Source: JAIYDQ01 sp034408855
GTDB lineage: Bacteria > Planctomycetota > Planctomycetia > Pirellulales > Pirellulaceae
DNA: 64,000 nt
Assembly (NCBI GenBank): GCA_034408855.1
Contig: JAWXCK010000303.1
Location: 7,115-71,114 of the forward strand
Reading direction: 5' to 3'
The position numbers and the translations under genes are program-made. Below are positions 26,310 to 36,141 of the stretch, piece by piece. The notes beneath the pieces are model-generated. The model was not told the origin of the DNA and did no database searches. It saw nothing but the letters and a program-made list of their open reading frames with translations. Position 1 is the first letter of the stretch. Every line of letters begins with the position of its first letter.

Positions 26310-28277
26310 ATGATTCGAAATGCATCGTTCGTTTTCGCAATATTCGCTATCACCACATCGATGACGGCAGCGACGCTGTACGCTCAATCGCGACCGAATG
26401 TCGTTTTGATGTTAGCCGATGATGTTGGCTGGGGAGATATCAGTGCTCACGGCGGCGGGGTCCCTACGCCCAACATCGATCGCCTCTTTCGTGAAGGCGT
26501 CGAGCTAGCGCAGTTCATGGGTTGGTGCGTTTGCTCGCCGACGCGGGCCATGTTGCTTACGGGTCGACATCCATTTCGTGTCGGAACGGGGCCAGAAGTC
26601 GGTGGCGAACTCGAGTTGGAAGAGTCGACCATCGCCGAAGGCTTTAAGTCAAATGGCTACCGTACTGGCGTGTTCGGCAAGTGGCACAGCGGCGACGATC
26701 CTGATACGCCGGAATTTCGCGCCGCATTCGCCGAAGCCTACCGCGACGCCCCGAACAAGCAATTTAAAGGCGGGCACGGTGCCAACGCTCACGGCTTCGA
26801 TGAAGCCTGGGTCTACTATGGTGGCGGTGCCGATTATTTCACGCGCCGCACCGTGCAAGGTCGCGGCCCGGTGAGCTGGTGGCATAACCGTCAATTCCTA
26901 CCCCACGACGAAGGATACACCGACGATATCGTCACGCTGCGCGCGGTCGAGTTCATCGCAGACAACAACCAGCAACCTTTCTTCTGCTACGTGCCATTCC
27001 ACTTGGTACACGCACCGTTGCAGGCCAAGCCGAATGATCTCGCAGCGTTGAATGCCGATGCTGCGGCAAAGTTGCCGGCGGCTAAGGAGAGCACCACCGC
27101 TGATGAGAAACACACGCACGCCGCCATGCTGCATGCGCTCGACAAGAACGTCGCAGCCATCCTCGACGAACTGGATCGGTTAAAACTTCGAGAGAACACA
27201 ATCGTTGTGTTCACCAGCGACAACGGTGCCATGGAGGCCGGCAGCAGCTTGCCGCTTCGCGGAGCCAAGCACTCGATTTACGAAGGAGGAGTACGATTGC
27301 CGACGGTGGTCCATTGGCCGCAAGGCGAGCTCGTCGGGGGTAGCCAATGGAACGGACTGTGTGGAGCACTCGATCTCTATCCTACCCTTATCGACATGAC
27401 CGGTTCGGCGATGCCGGCCTCTCGACCGCTCGATGGGAAAAACGTTTGGCCTGCTTTGCGTGACCGCAAGCCGAGCCCTGTTGAGAGCTACTACTGGGTC
27501 TGGCGGGACGAAGACGCGATCCGCACCGACAGGTGGAAGCTGCATCGCTTCTTTAATCGCTTCGAACTTTACGACATCTCTCAGGACGAAACGGAGTCGA
27601 ACAATGCCGCCGACGCGCACCCCGATGTCGTTAAGTCGCTCGCAGCTAAAATGGATGCCTGGTCCGGTTCACTGGGTGCCGCGAACAGTCACCAGCCCGC
27701 TCCCGCGAAGTATCACATGCCAGCGGCGCCCGAAGGTGAAGTGCTTGCTGTTACTGTGACCATCGCAGAAAGTGCGCAGCCCAAGGATCGACTGGCTATT
27801 TCTTTAGCGAACTGGAACGGCACGCAATACGCGACGGATTGGATCGAATACGATATCGCGTTTTCGCCGAACGCATCCAAGCGGCATCCGTATTTCTCGA
27901 CGCTCGAAGGGAACAACTCAAAACCCTTCGGCCCGCTTTTTAAATTGGGCACCGGCGTGGATCAGTTCGGCCGCGATCAGAGCAGCGGACCCGGCATCGC
28001 CGACGGCAAGAGCGTCTGGGAACACCGCATCATCGGCCTCGCCAGCACCGCGCCCGGTCCGCTTGGAAAACACGGTGTCGTCTTCACAGGAGGAAAAGCA
28101 GGCACGTTCACTATCTACCTCGACAACCTCCGCATCCGTCACGCCGACGGCAGCACCACGCCGCTGTGGACCAACGGCAAGGACACGCGAGCGGGCAATT
28201 TCAAAGTGAACGAATTGTTCAAGGACCTAACGATTCGCGCCGTCGATGTAGCGGAGGCTGGAACCATAGCGAGATAG
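26310..28277 (+). CDS. Sulfatase (arylsulfatase type) with C-terminal beta domain
   Basis: A 655-residue exported sulfatase. After the signal peptide (FVFAIFAITTSMTAATLYAQS), NVVLMLADDVGWGD gives the metal aspartates, CSPTRAMLLTG is an intact formylglycine motif, GKWHSGD the conserved GKWH, and FTSDNGAMEAGS the second metal site. The sulfatase domain ends near residue 455. The last 190 residues form a separate domain of unknown type, rich in beta strands, ending with GTFTIYLDNLRIRH, which resembles a carbohydrate-binding fold. Codons end in G or C more often than in neighbouring genes, which suggests acquisition by transfer. Its last four codons and stop overlap a truncated Uma2 gene on the other strand. 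Confidence 0.9.
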   Translation: MIRNASFVFAIFAITTSMTAATLYAQSRPNVVLMLADDVGWGDISAHGGGVPTPNIDRLFREGVELAQFMGWCVCSPTRAMLLTGRHPFRVGTGPEVGGELELEESTIAEGFKSNGYRTGVFGKWHSGDDPDTPEFRAAFAEAYRDAPNKQFKGGHGANAHGFDEAWVYYGGGADYFTRRTVQGRGPVSWWHNRQFLPHDEGYTDDIVTLRAVEFIADNNQQPFFCYVPFHLVHAPLQAKPNDLAALNADAAAKLPAAKESTTADEKHTHAAMLHALDKNVAAILDELDRLKLRENTIVVFTSDNGAMEAGSSLPLRGAKHSIYEGGVRLPTVVHWPQGELVGGSQWNGLCGALDLYPTLIDMTGSAMPASRPLDGKNVWPALRDRKPSPVESYYWVWRDEDAIRTDRWKLHRFFNRFELYDISQDETESNNAADAHPDVVKSLAAKMDAWSGSLGAANSHQPAPAKYHMPAAPEGEVLAVTVTIAESAQPKDRLAISLANWNGTQYATDWIEYDIAFSPNASKRHPYFSTLEGNNSKPFGPLFKLGTGVDQFGRDQSSGPGIADGKSVWEHRIIGLASTAPGPLGKHGVVFTGGKAGTFTIYLDNLRIRHADGSTTPLWTNGKDTRAGNFKVNELFKDLTIRAVDVAEAGTIAR

Positions 28278-28354
28278 ACAGCTCCTTCGACTAATTCGGC
28301 CTTTAAACCATTCGGAATGGTTTCATAGCAACGTTCGAACTCATCACGTGACAT
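28268..28354 (-). pseudogene. Truncated Uma2-family gene, N-terminal remnant
   Basis: On the minus strand a frame starting at 28354 with GGAG five bases upstream reads MSRDEFERCYETIPNG, then KAELVEGAVYLA, which is the typical N-terminus of Uma2-family (restriction-endonuclease-like fold) proteins. The similarity stops after about 29 codons, exactly where the sulfatase coding region ends, and the catalytic core is missing. This is best read as a gene cut by the DNA exchange that brought in the sulfatase. The open frame continues to 28139 only as an antisense shadow of the sulfatase. Confidence 0.6.
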
Positions 28355-28546
28355 TCGATCTCCAGCACTCAGTGGTGGAAACTATCCTTCGCTTTTGAGG
28401 ATGTTCGAACTACCTATTCTCGTCACTTTCGGTTCTCTAGCATAGATGAAATTAAGGCTTCATTGTAGACAACAAGTTTCCTCTCTCGCAAAACCGATGG
28501 ACTGGAAACGTAAAGCTCATTTAGCTTGCAACCTTCACTTACTCCA

Positions 28547-29971
28547 CTACTCGGTTTTCGACTCGCATTCGCTTCGGATGTGATCTAAGACGCGTTCGTG
28601 AATGCGATGTACGATTTGGTCGGTCCACAGTTTCCAATATATTCGCGGACCGATGTCGAGCTGATACCATGTGCTTCCTTGAAGTCGAGTCGTTCCGTCT
28701 AGATTCTCGATTAAACGAAACTCGCCGCAGAGACTTCGGAATGATCGGTTCAAGTGAGGTGGATGGATGCTGTGATAGGGAGATAGTTCCGACATCGGTT
28801 CCGGTTGACTCGTAACATCGAAAGCTAGTCGATATGGTTCGTCCCACCCAGTGATTGGCTCGACAAACGTGCCGGTCGTAAACTCGCAATGGCGCACCGC
28901 ACCCACGCCATGCCCGTCGATCGTTGCTCGAATTGGGTAGGCGACTCCCCATGCAAACAATCCGCGAGGTTCGGACTGAATGTCTGGGAACGCAATGACT
29001 TGGTTCCATACGTCGCCTATCGAAGCGTTGACAACAATCTCAGAGCGAACTTCGAGTACTGGATTCTCCTGAGACAATGTTTCCGCGATCGCTAAAACTG
29101 GCAAGGCGGCGAGACAGCCAAACATGCCAGTCCGACGATGCCGCGTTGGGTTCTCGACCGAAGCAATCGAGTAGCCGATCAGAGCCCCGAGAATCGCAAG
29201 CGGAATGAAGAGTGGCATTGCCATGAGTATACAGATGCCTCCTTCAATTCCGATTAGTAGAAAAGCCATACTCGCGATCAAGAGAATGAGTATGGAATGA
29301 CCGATCGTCTTCCCGATCGAAACTTGAATGCGTCGGTTCAGCCAGTATGCTGATGCTGCACAAGTCACGACGGGCGCACCGAAGAACAATGCCGTACCAT
29401 AACTACCAACAATGTAAACGCAGAAAACGACAGTAAGAACGAAGTAGCCAGCTCCTGATATCAGACCGATCGACCCTGCCTCCCAGTCAGGGGTTGGCTG
29501 ACGCTCCATTTCGACGTCAGTCACCTCAATTGCGACAGAATAGGGGTTCACCTCAAAGTTCGGTGCGTCCCTCGAAGGCATTGCTGCGAGAAACGGCATC
29601 CCTGCCAAGTTCAGAATAGGGATCAATGTAATGAAACTTATCCAGGGGGAAACATTGGCATCGACGCATCGTCGAACGCTCAGCAGTACACAGACCGCAA
29701 AGAATGGAAATGTCCAAATCAGCCAGCCCCAACCCAACCATCCCGGACCTATCGACAGAAATTTTTCGCGACCAGAAAGAAACGGATTTACGAAATCGAG
29801 CGGCGAGTACCATTCGTTTGTCGTTATCCCAATAACGGACATCTCGACGACGTACTTGATGGATGCCAGGACAATCCCGATCACAAAGTATTCGAGACCG
29901 CCGACTTTGCCACGCATACCAAAGAGATTCTTAGGATGAAACCAATGCAACGTTTTTGCTAAACTGAGCAT
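28547..29971 (-). CDS. DUF805-like membrane protein with C-terminal SRPBCC domain
   Basis: A 474-residue protein. The N-terminal part resembles DUF805: GKVGGLEYFVIGIVLA (compare G-R-x-x-R-x-E-Y) and RRCVDANVSPWISFITLIPILNL (compare R-R-L-H-D-x-x-x-S-G-W). More membrane helices follow to about residue 310. The last 165 residues (EVRSEIVVNASIGDVWNQVIAFPDI to LQGSTWYQLDIGP) form a soluble SRPBCC/polyketide-cyclase-like fold, which usually binds hydrophobic ligands in a pocket. The fusion suggests sensing or handling of a lipid-like molecule at the membrane, which is inference. It is divergent from the fused sulfatase gene at 30129. Confidence 0.75.
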   Translation of the reverse strand: MLSLAKTLHWFHPKNLFGMRGKVGGLEYFVIGIVLASIKYVVEMSVIGITTNEWYSPLDFVNPFLSGREKFLSIGPGWLGWGWLIWTFPFFAVCVLLSVRRCVDANVSPWISFITLIPILNLAGMPFLAAMPSRDAPNFEVNPYSVAIEVTDVEMERQPTPDWEAGSIGLISGAGYFVLTVVFCVYIVGSYGTALFFGAPVVTCAASAYWLNRRIQVSIGKTIGHSILILLIASMAFLLIGIEGGICILMAMPLFIPLAILGALIGYSIASVENPTRHRRTGMFGCLAALPVLAIAETLSQENPVLEVRSEIVVNASIGDVWNQVIAFPDIQSEPRGLFAWGVAYPIRATIDGHGVGAVRHCEFTTGTFVEPITGWDEPYRLAFDVTSQPEPMSELSPYHSIHPPHLNRSFRSLCGEFRLIENLDGTTRLQGSTWYQLDIGPRIYWKLWTDQIVHRIHERVLDHIRSECESKTE

Positions 29972-30128
29972 AGTGAATAGGCAGGTGACGGTCAGGAACG
30001 AAAGAACATAGAATGAAAGAGATATAATACAAGCAAGCGAGTGGATTGCTGTGATAACAAATTTATTCGTTCACTCGCGGTCACCCGCTTGCGCGTCGTG
30101 CTTGCATTGTTAATCAAAAGGTGCGAAC

Positions 30129-32465
30129 ATGAACAAAAACTATTACAACTCTGCATCGCGCGCGAAGGTACTTTCCACTTTGTCGATTCACTCGCTGGCG
30201 CTTCGCGCTTGTATTGGGCGTTTGCAACCGCTTCTGGCTTTGTGTTTGGCGCTCGGACTCGCGGCGCGGTCGAGTGCGTTGGAGAAGCCTCCGAATATCG
30301 TCTTTATCTTTGTTGACGATCAAGGTTACTATGATCTGGGATGCTATGGCGCGTCCGAGGTCAAGACGCCGCGGATTGATGCGATGGCCAACGAGGGAAC
30401 ACGCTTTAGCGATTACTACGCAGCCGCTCCGATTTGCAGCCCTTCGCGGGCTGGCCTGTTGACCGGATGTTATCCGCGCCGGGTTGGCAATGAAATCTGG
30501 GTCCATCGCGCCGATTCGCGATCGGGCATTCATCCCGACGAATTAACGATTGCTGAGTTATTCAAAGTCAACGGTTACGCGACGGCTTGTATCGGCAAGT
30601 GGCATCTTGGATTTCACGAGCCGTTCCTGCCTTGGAACCAGGGCTTCGATTATTATTTCGGGCTGCTACACAATCTTGATTCGGTCGAGGTTGTCGATTT
30701 CGAGGACCAGGGAGGCGTGCCCTTGATGCGGAATGGCGATGTCGTCAAGCGTCCAGCCGATCCCGCAGAATTGACGAAGCTCTACACCGACGAGGCGATT
30801 CAATTCATCGAGAAGAACAAGGGCGGTCCGTTCTTCCTCTACTTGCCTCATACCATGCTCCACAATCCGCTCGGTGTGAGCGAAGAATTCAAGGGCAGCT
30901 CAAACTGGGGCGAATACGGCGACGCCATTCAGGAACTCGATCACAATGTTGGCCGACTCTTCGATTCGCTGAAGCGACTGGGTATCGACGACAACACGAT
31001 CGTCATCTATGCCTCCGACAATGGCCGCGGGCCGGGACGTACGCCGGAACAGAAGATTCGCGGGAACAAGCTTTCGACCTACGAGGGCGGCATTCGTGTG
31101 CCGGCCATCGCCTGGGGGCCAGGACTTGGATTGCAAGCGGGCTCGGAATCGTCAGCCGTGGTGCGCGCGATGGATTGGTATCCAACACTTGCGACGTTTT
31201 CAGGAATCAAGATTCCTGAAAATCGTGTGATCGATGGTCGCGATATCAGTCCATTGTTGAAGGGTGAAACCAAGATCGTGCCTCCGCCTGGAATGCAGAA
31301 ATCGCTCAACGCGTCGGTCCCGCTGCGGCGCCGATGGGATCCGCCAGGCGAATGGAAGCCAATTATCAATCGCGACGAATACCATGACGCTTTTTTTTAT
31401 CACGGCAGCCAAGGGGAACTAGCCGCAGTACGTTGGCTCCATTGGAAACTCTGTTTGAATCCAAGCCTTGAGTTGTATGACTTGGCGAAAGACCTCGGGG
31501 AAACGACCCCCGTTCGCAATGGCGACATTACACAGAAGCTGCGCGGCATGGCGATACTTTTCCAGGAAGAGATGCGGCTTGACGCTCGTCCAGCAGGCGA
31601 GGCTCCACCGAAACCTCGCGCCGATGGCCGCACGGAGATTTCACAGAGGATACTGGATAGTCTCGATGCGAAACTTGGAGTAACGTATGCACGCTATGGC
31701 GATCGCACGCTGGAGATGGATATCTATCGACCGCGGCAAGCATGGGGTGCGTTGCCTGCGATTGTAGGTATTCACGGCGGCGGTTGGGCGAACGGAAATC
31801 GAGCCAGTCACGAAAAGCTCGCCCAAGCACTCGCGGCGCGGGGGTTTGTCACGGCGACGATCTCCTATCGCTTGAGCGGTGAAGCACCTTTTCCGGCAGC
31901 GATTCACGATTGCAAGGCAGCGGTCCGGTTCCTTCGGGCCAACGCAAAGGAATTCGGCATCGATTCGGACAAAATTGGCGCGATCGGGCTTTCCGCTGGC
32001 GGACACCTTACGGCCTTGCTCGCAACGTCAGCCGGCGAAAACGAACTTGAGGGCGATGGTGGAAATAAACCATTTAGCAGTGCAATCCAGGCGGCCGTAC
32101 CGATGGGAGCGCAGACCGATTTGCTTTCGCAGCGAACCAAGGAAATCTCAGCCGTAGAGGAGAGTGGCTTGATCTGGCGACAGTTTCTTGGCGGGACACA
32201 GGAAGACCGGCCAGAGATTTATCGTCTCGCTTCACCACTGCATCACCTCGATATCGACGACGCCCCCTGCTGGTTCATTTCAGGCGAAACAGACGACACC
32301 AGTACGCATGCCGATATGTTTCGACAGCGTATGGATAAGTTGGGTATCCACTCTGATCTCACAGTTATCAAAGACGCGCCGCATCCATTTCTTGGTAAAC
32401 AAATTTGGTTTGACGAAATGATCGAAGCGGCGGATGCGTTCTTCGCCAGACATCTAAACGATTAG
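30129..32465 (+). CDS. Sulfatase fused to an alpha/beta-hydrolase esterase
   Basis: A 778-residue bifunctional protein. A long basic N-terminus leads into a signal segment (PLLALCLALGLAARSSA). Residues about 53-490 are a sulfatase: NIVFIFVDDQGYYD, CSPSRAGLLTG (intact formylglycine motif), GKWHLGF and IYASDNGRGPG. Residues about 515-778 are an alpha/beta hydrolase of the BD-FAE/acetyl-xylan-esterase type: GIHGGGWANG (oxyanion motif), GLSAGGH (nucleophile Ser), then SGETDDT with an acidic residue and APHPF with the catalytic His. One chain could therefore remove both sulfate and ester groups from a decorated polysaccharide. GC-rich codon usage resembles the gene at 26310 and differs from neighbours. 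The frame across the junction is continuous with no sign of error. Confidence 0.92.
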   Translation: MNKNYYNSASRAKVLSTLSIHSLALRACIGRLQPLLALCLALGLAARSSALEKPPNIVFIFVDDQGYYDLGCYGASEVKTPRIDAMANEGTRFSDYYAAAPICSPSRAGLLTGCYPRRVGNEIWVHRADSRSGIHPDELTIAELFKVNGYATACIGKWHLGFHEPFLPWNQGFDYYFGLLHNLDSVEVVDFEDQGGVPLMRNGDVVKRPADPAELTKLYTDEAIQFIEKNKGGPFFLYLPHTMLHNPLGVSEEFKGSSNWGEYGDAIQELDHNVGRLFDSLKRLGIDDNTIVIYASDNGRGPGRTPEQKIRGNKLSTYEGGIRVPAIAWGPGLGLQAGSESSAVVRAMDWYPTLATFSGIKIPENRVIDGRDISPLLKGETKIVPPPGMQKSLNASVPLRRRWDPPGEWKPIINRDEYHDAFFYHGSQGELAAVRWLHWKLCLNPSLELYDLAKDLGETTPVRNGDITQKLRGMAILFQEEMRLDARPAGEAPPKPRADGRTEISQRILDSLDAKLGVTYARYGDRTLEMDIYRPRQAWGALPAIVGIHGGGWANGNRASHEKLAQALAARGFVTATISYRLSGEAPFPAAIHDCKAAVRFLRANAKEFGIDSDKIGAIGLSAGGHLTALLATSAGENELEGDGGNKPFSSAIQAAVPMGAQTDLLSQRTKEISAVEESGLIWRQFLGGTQEDRPEIYRLASPLHHLDIDDAPCWFISGETDDTSTHADMFRQRMDKLGIHSDLTVIKDAPHPFLGKQIWFDEMIEAADAFFARHLND

Positions 32466-32863
32466 CGCAGAACTCGAAGAAGTGCAGCGGCATTCAGCCG
32501 GAGTGCGCTAGCGTGAGTCCCGCTTAGAAAACCCCGCTATTCAAGGGTTTGCGAAGCAATCACCTTCGTAAGGCGACGCGTGAGCGAGGAATTTCCGATG
32601 GCCCGTCGAAACGGGGCTGTAATCCCTCGCTCACGCTTCGGGTTATGATTGTCTTTGAAACCAGGCATTCCAGGGTTCTTGGTTGCCAAAGCGGGTGTTT
32701 TAAGCGATAATTAGAATGTTAGACTAAAAATCTTTTAGGATTTCGAGAACGCTTCGAGTTGCAATCGAGCGTTTGCGAATTCTTCGGATTCCCGCCTGTC
32801 GAAGTCATTGCAACGACTCTGGCAAGTTGCCCATGCAATTTCCCTACTCACCCAAAATCGGCA
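32466..32863. other. Gene-free interval with nested hairpins
   Basis: This 398-bp interval between the fused sulfatase and the PSD1 gene contains an inverted repeat (listed separately) and a short stretch with CGCTAGCG at about 32507. No gene is supported. An in-frame upstream extension of the PSD1 gene to 32759 exists but lacks a ribosome-binding site and a signal peptide. Confidence 0.6.
32580..32634. repeat. Palindromic repeat element D with nested hairpin
   Basis: Outer arms GTGAGCGAGGA (32580) and TCCCTCGCTCAC (32623-32634), with an inner hairpin GCCCGT-CGAA-ACGGGGC at 32601-32617. It may act as a transcription terminator for the fused sulfatase or as a dispersed repeat. Confidence 0.65.
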
Positions 32864-35800
32864 ATGTCCAAACTAGAACTGTCACATATTCGAATATTCC
32901 GGTCATTTTTCTCGTCAATCGTTCTGACTTGTTCGGTGTTGAGCCTAGTATCGATCCAAGTCGATAGAGCGTTGGCCACGCCCATCGAATTCAACCGCGA
33001 TATTCGGCCGATACTTTCCGATCAGTGCTTGGCCTGTCATGGTCCAGATAGCGCTTCTCGAAAGGCCGATTTGCGATTAGATCAGCGCGACGCGGCGATC
33101 GAAGCGGGGGCTGTAGTCGCTGGGAAATCGGATGAAAGCGAAATGATCCGTCGCATTTTGAGCGAAGATCCCGACGAGATCATGCCGCCGCCAAGCTCGC
33201 ATAAATCGTTGACATCAGAACAAAAGAAACTTTTGAAAGCCTGGATTGATGCGGGGGCAGAGTATCAGCCGCATTGGTCATTCATGGCACCGGAGCTTGC
33301 GGACCTACCTGTGGTTCGCGACACGAACTGGGCGAAGAACTCGATCGATCGATTCATCTTAGCGAAACTTGATACGATAGGTTTGAAGCCAGCGTCGGAA
33401 GCAGATATTCGCACGTTGGTGCGACGCGTTTGTCTCGATCTTACCGGCCTTCCACCTACGCCCGAAGAGATTGAAGAAGTAGTAACCGATGCTGCCCCGG
33501 ATCGTTACGAACGCTATGTCGATCGGTTGTTGGAACGGCCAAGTTGGGGTGAGCATCGCGGACGATATTGGTTGGACTACGCTCGCTATGCGGATACTCA
33601 CGGCATTCACTTTGATAATTTTCGCGAGATGTATTCCTTTCGCGATTGGGTTATTTCTGCCTTTAACGCCAACATGCCCTTCGATCAGTTTACGATCGAG
33701 CAGTTAGCCGGTGACCTTTTGCCCGATGCGACGCTCGATCAAAAAATTGCGTCTGGATTCAATCGATGTAACATTACGACCAACGAGGGCGGCATCATCG
33801 ATGAAGAGTATGCGGTACTCTATGCTCGCGATCGAGTCGAGACGACTTCGATTGTTTGGATGGGACTGACAACGGGGTGCGCGGTTTGCCACGATCACAA
33901 ATTCGATCCGATTTCTCAAAAGGATTTTTATCAGTTAGCCGCCTACTTCAATAACACGACACAAAAAGTTCGCGATGGCAATATTCGCGATACTCCCCCC
34001 ATTGTGAACGTCCCATTGAATAGCGAACGCGTCAAGTTCGATGAACTACTTACGAAAGAGCGGGCAGTAAAAGCAGCTCGAGATCAACAGCGAATTGCGT
34101 CCAAAAAGAAGTTCGAGAAATGGGTAAAGTCGAACGATGAAGTTCAATCGGCGTTGGCGAAACAAACAGCCGATCTGCCAACCCCTCAAGGGCATATCCC
34201 TTTATACGACGCAGACAAGACCGCGATTTCTATCGTCGTCGGACAGCAACTTCAACGTCGTCCGCTCGGCGCTACTTCTGGCCATCAGCCGGGGTACGTC
34301 GCCGATTCGGCTTGGACGATCAAGAAAGAACCAAGACCAAATATCGCTGAGTTTGGCGATTTCGAACGCGACAAGGCGTTTTCGGTTACGCTCTGGGTCA
34401 AACCTTCGGGCGACCGGCAATCAGGATCACTGGCAACCAGGATGGGCGATGGCGCAGCGACAAGAGGCTGGGATATCTCGCTGGTTGTCAATAAGCCGTC
34501 AGTCCAACTGATTCACAAGTCGCCTGACAACTTGATCAAGATTGCGTCGGAAGTAGCTTTAGCTGCCGATAAATGGCAGCATCTTGCAGTGGTCTATGAT
34601 GGCAGCAGCAAGGCCGAGGGGATCTCGATTTATGTCGATGGAAAAAAGGTCCGGACGAAGGCTACCAAAGACGCTCTGAATGATTCCATCAAGACCGATT
34701 CGCCATTTCGCTTAGGGCATCGCAATGCCAAAAGCGCGGTCGCCGAGAAAACGGGCCTTCAAGATGTTCGAGTATTTGCGATCGCCTTGTCTCGGGAACA
34801 GCTTGATTCGGTCGCCACCAATGCAAGGGTCGCCTACTTAGCGAGCAAGATCGCGAAAAGTCGATCGCCTCAAGAGCGTGAGGAGATCTTCAATTGGTAT
34901 CTTCGATCGCAGGACGTTCCATATCAAAAGCTTGAAAAGAGTATGGCGATGATTGACAAGGAACGAACGGACATCGAATCTCGCGGTACCGTCGCACACG
35001 TTATGGCGGAAAAACCTGAAGACCCGAAAGCATATGTGCTGATGCGAGGCGACTACGAGAAGCGAGGTGAAGAGGTTGCACCTCGCATACCGGCAGCCCT
35101 TCCGCAGATGCCAGAAGATTATCCTACGAATCGTCTCGGGCTAGCTCAATGGCTTTGCACTCCTGAACATCCTTTGATGGCCAGAGTTGCGGTCAATCGT
35201 TTTTGGCAGGAAATTTTTGGGAACGGCTTAGTGGCGACAACAGGCGATTTTGGTGTTAGCGGGACCATGCCATCGAATCAAGAATTGCTAGACTATCTTG
35301 CAATTCATTTTCGCGACGAAAAGTGGAATGTAAAGAAAATGTTTCGGCTGATCGTTACCAGCGCGACCTATCGACAAAGCGCAGCGACGACACCTGAAAA
35401 GCTTGCCAAAGACCCCACGAATACGTTCTTAGCGCGTGGACCTCGATATCGAATGGATGCGGAGATGGTCCGTGATTACTGGCTAAAAATCAGTGGTCTC
35501 TTAGCTACCAAACTTGGCGGACCAAGTGTCAAGCCGTATCAACCGCCGGGAGTTTGGGAAGCGGTTGCGATGCCAAACAGCGATACGAAAGCCTACCAAG
35601 AGGATAGCGGTGAGAATCTTTATCGTCGTAGCCTTTATACGTTCTGGAAACGCTCGGCTCCCCCTGCTTCGATGGAAATTTTTAATGCTCCGTCCCGTGA
35701 AGTGTGTACCGTTCGGCGCGAGCGCACCAATACACCGCTGCAAGCGTTGGTGACACTCAATGACCCGCAAGCGATCGAAGCCGCTCGAAGCCTAGCCCAG

Positions 35801-36076
35801 ATCGCACTTCAGAAAGACAAGCTAGACGACACGCAACGCGCGCAGTTCATTGCATCGGTCGTCCTTGGTCGCCCGCTTTGTGGCGAAGAACTCGATATTG
35901 TAGAACGCGGATTCCAGGAATTGCTTGAGTATTATCAGTCAACAGCGTCGGATGCTGAAGCTCTATTATCGGTGGGACAGTCGGTACGAAACAAAGAGCT
36001 TCCAAGTGCCCAGCATGCGGCTTGGACGATGATCGTCAACGAGTTGCTTAACCTTGATGAATGCCTTTGCAAATAA
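32864..36076 (+). CDS. PSCyt1-DUF1549-LamG-DUF1553 (PSD1) protein
   Basis: I use the ATG at 32864 (about 1070 residues) because the following segment is a signal peptide (FFSSIVLTCSVLSLVSIQ); the upstream TTG at 32759 adds a sequence without signal features. Order of domains: planctomycete cytochrome c-like PSCyt1 with the haem motif CLACH near residue 55; DUF1549 (NSIDRFILAKLDTIGLKP, LTGLPPTPEE, RYWLDYARYADTHG) at about 155-365, which also holds CAVCHD, a second CxxCH; a LamG/concanavalin-like insert (about 505-645); DUF1553 (VNRFWQEIFGNGLV, MFRLIVTSATYRQS, RRERTNTPLQAL) at about 755-1020. Such proteins are exported and always paired with DUF1501. They are thought to take part in redox or polysaccharide-related processes, with no proven reaction. 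Confidence 0.92.
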   Translation: MSKLELSHIRIFRSFFSSIVLTCSVLSLVSIQVDRALATPIEFNRDIRPILSDQCLACHGPDSASRKADLRLDQRDAAIEAGAVVAGKSDESEMIRRILSEDPDEIMPPPSSHKSLTSEQKKLLKAWIDAGAEYQPHWSFMAPELADLPVVRDTNWAKNSIDRFILAKLDTIGLKPASEADIRTLVRRVCLDLTGLPPTPEEIEEVVTDAAPDRYERYVDRLLERPSWGEHRGRYWLDYARYADTHGIHFDNFREMYSFRDWVISAFNANMPFDQFTIEQLAGDLLPDATLDQKIASGFNRCNITTNEGGIIDEEYAVLYARDRVETTSIVWMGLTTGCAVCHDHKFDPISQKDFYQLAAYFNNTTQKVRDGNIRDTPPIVNVPLNSERVKFDELLTKERAVKAARDQQRIASKKKFEKWVKSNDEVQSALAKQTADLPTPQGHIPLYDADKTAISIVVGQQLQRRPLGATSGHQPGYVADSAWTIKKEPRPNIAEFGDFERDKAFSVTLWVKPSGDRQSGSLATRMGDGAATRGWDISLVVNKPSVQLIHKSPDNLIKIASEVALAADKWQHLAVVYDGSSKAEGISIYVDGKKVRTKATKDALNDSIKTDSPFRLGHRNAKSAVAEKTGLQDVRVFAIALSREQLDSVATNARVAYLASKIAKSRSPQEREEIFNWYLRSQDVPYQKLEKSMAMIDKERTDIESRGTVAHVMAEKPEDPKAYVLMRGDYEKRGEEVAPRIPAALPQMPEDYPTNRLGLAQWLCTPEHPLMARVAVNRFWQEIFGNGLVATTGDFGVSGTMPSNQELLDYLAIHFRDEKWNVKKMFRLIVTSATYRQSAATTPEKLAKDPTNTFLARGPRYRMDAEMVRDYWLKISGLLATKLGGPSVKPYQPPGVWEAVAMPNSDTKAYQEDSGENLYRRSLYTFWKRSAPPASMEIFNAPSREVCTVRRERTNTPLQALVTLNDPQAIEAARSLAQIALQKDKLDDTQRAQFIASVVLGRPLCGEELDIVERGFQELLEYYQSTASDAEALLSVGQSVRNKELPSAQHAAWTMIVNELLNLDECLCK

Positions 36077-36141
36077 GCTGTATCGAACAGACGGAAAATT
36101 TCCGCTCGACGCGAAGTCGATATGACGAGGAGAAATCGAAT

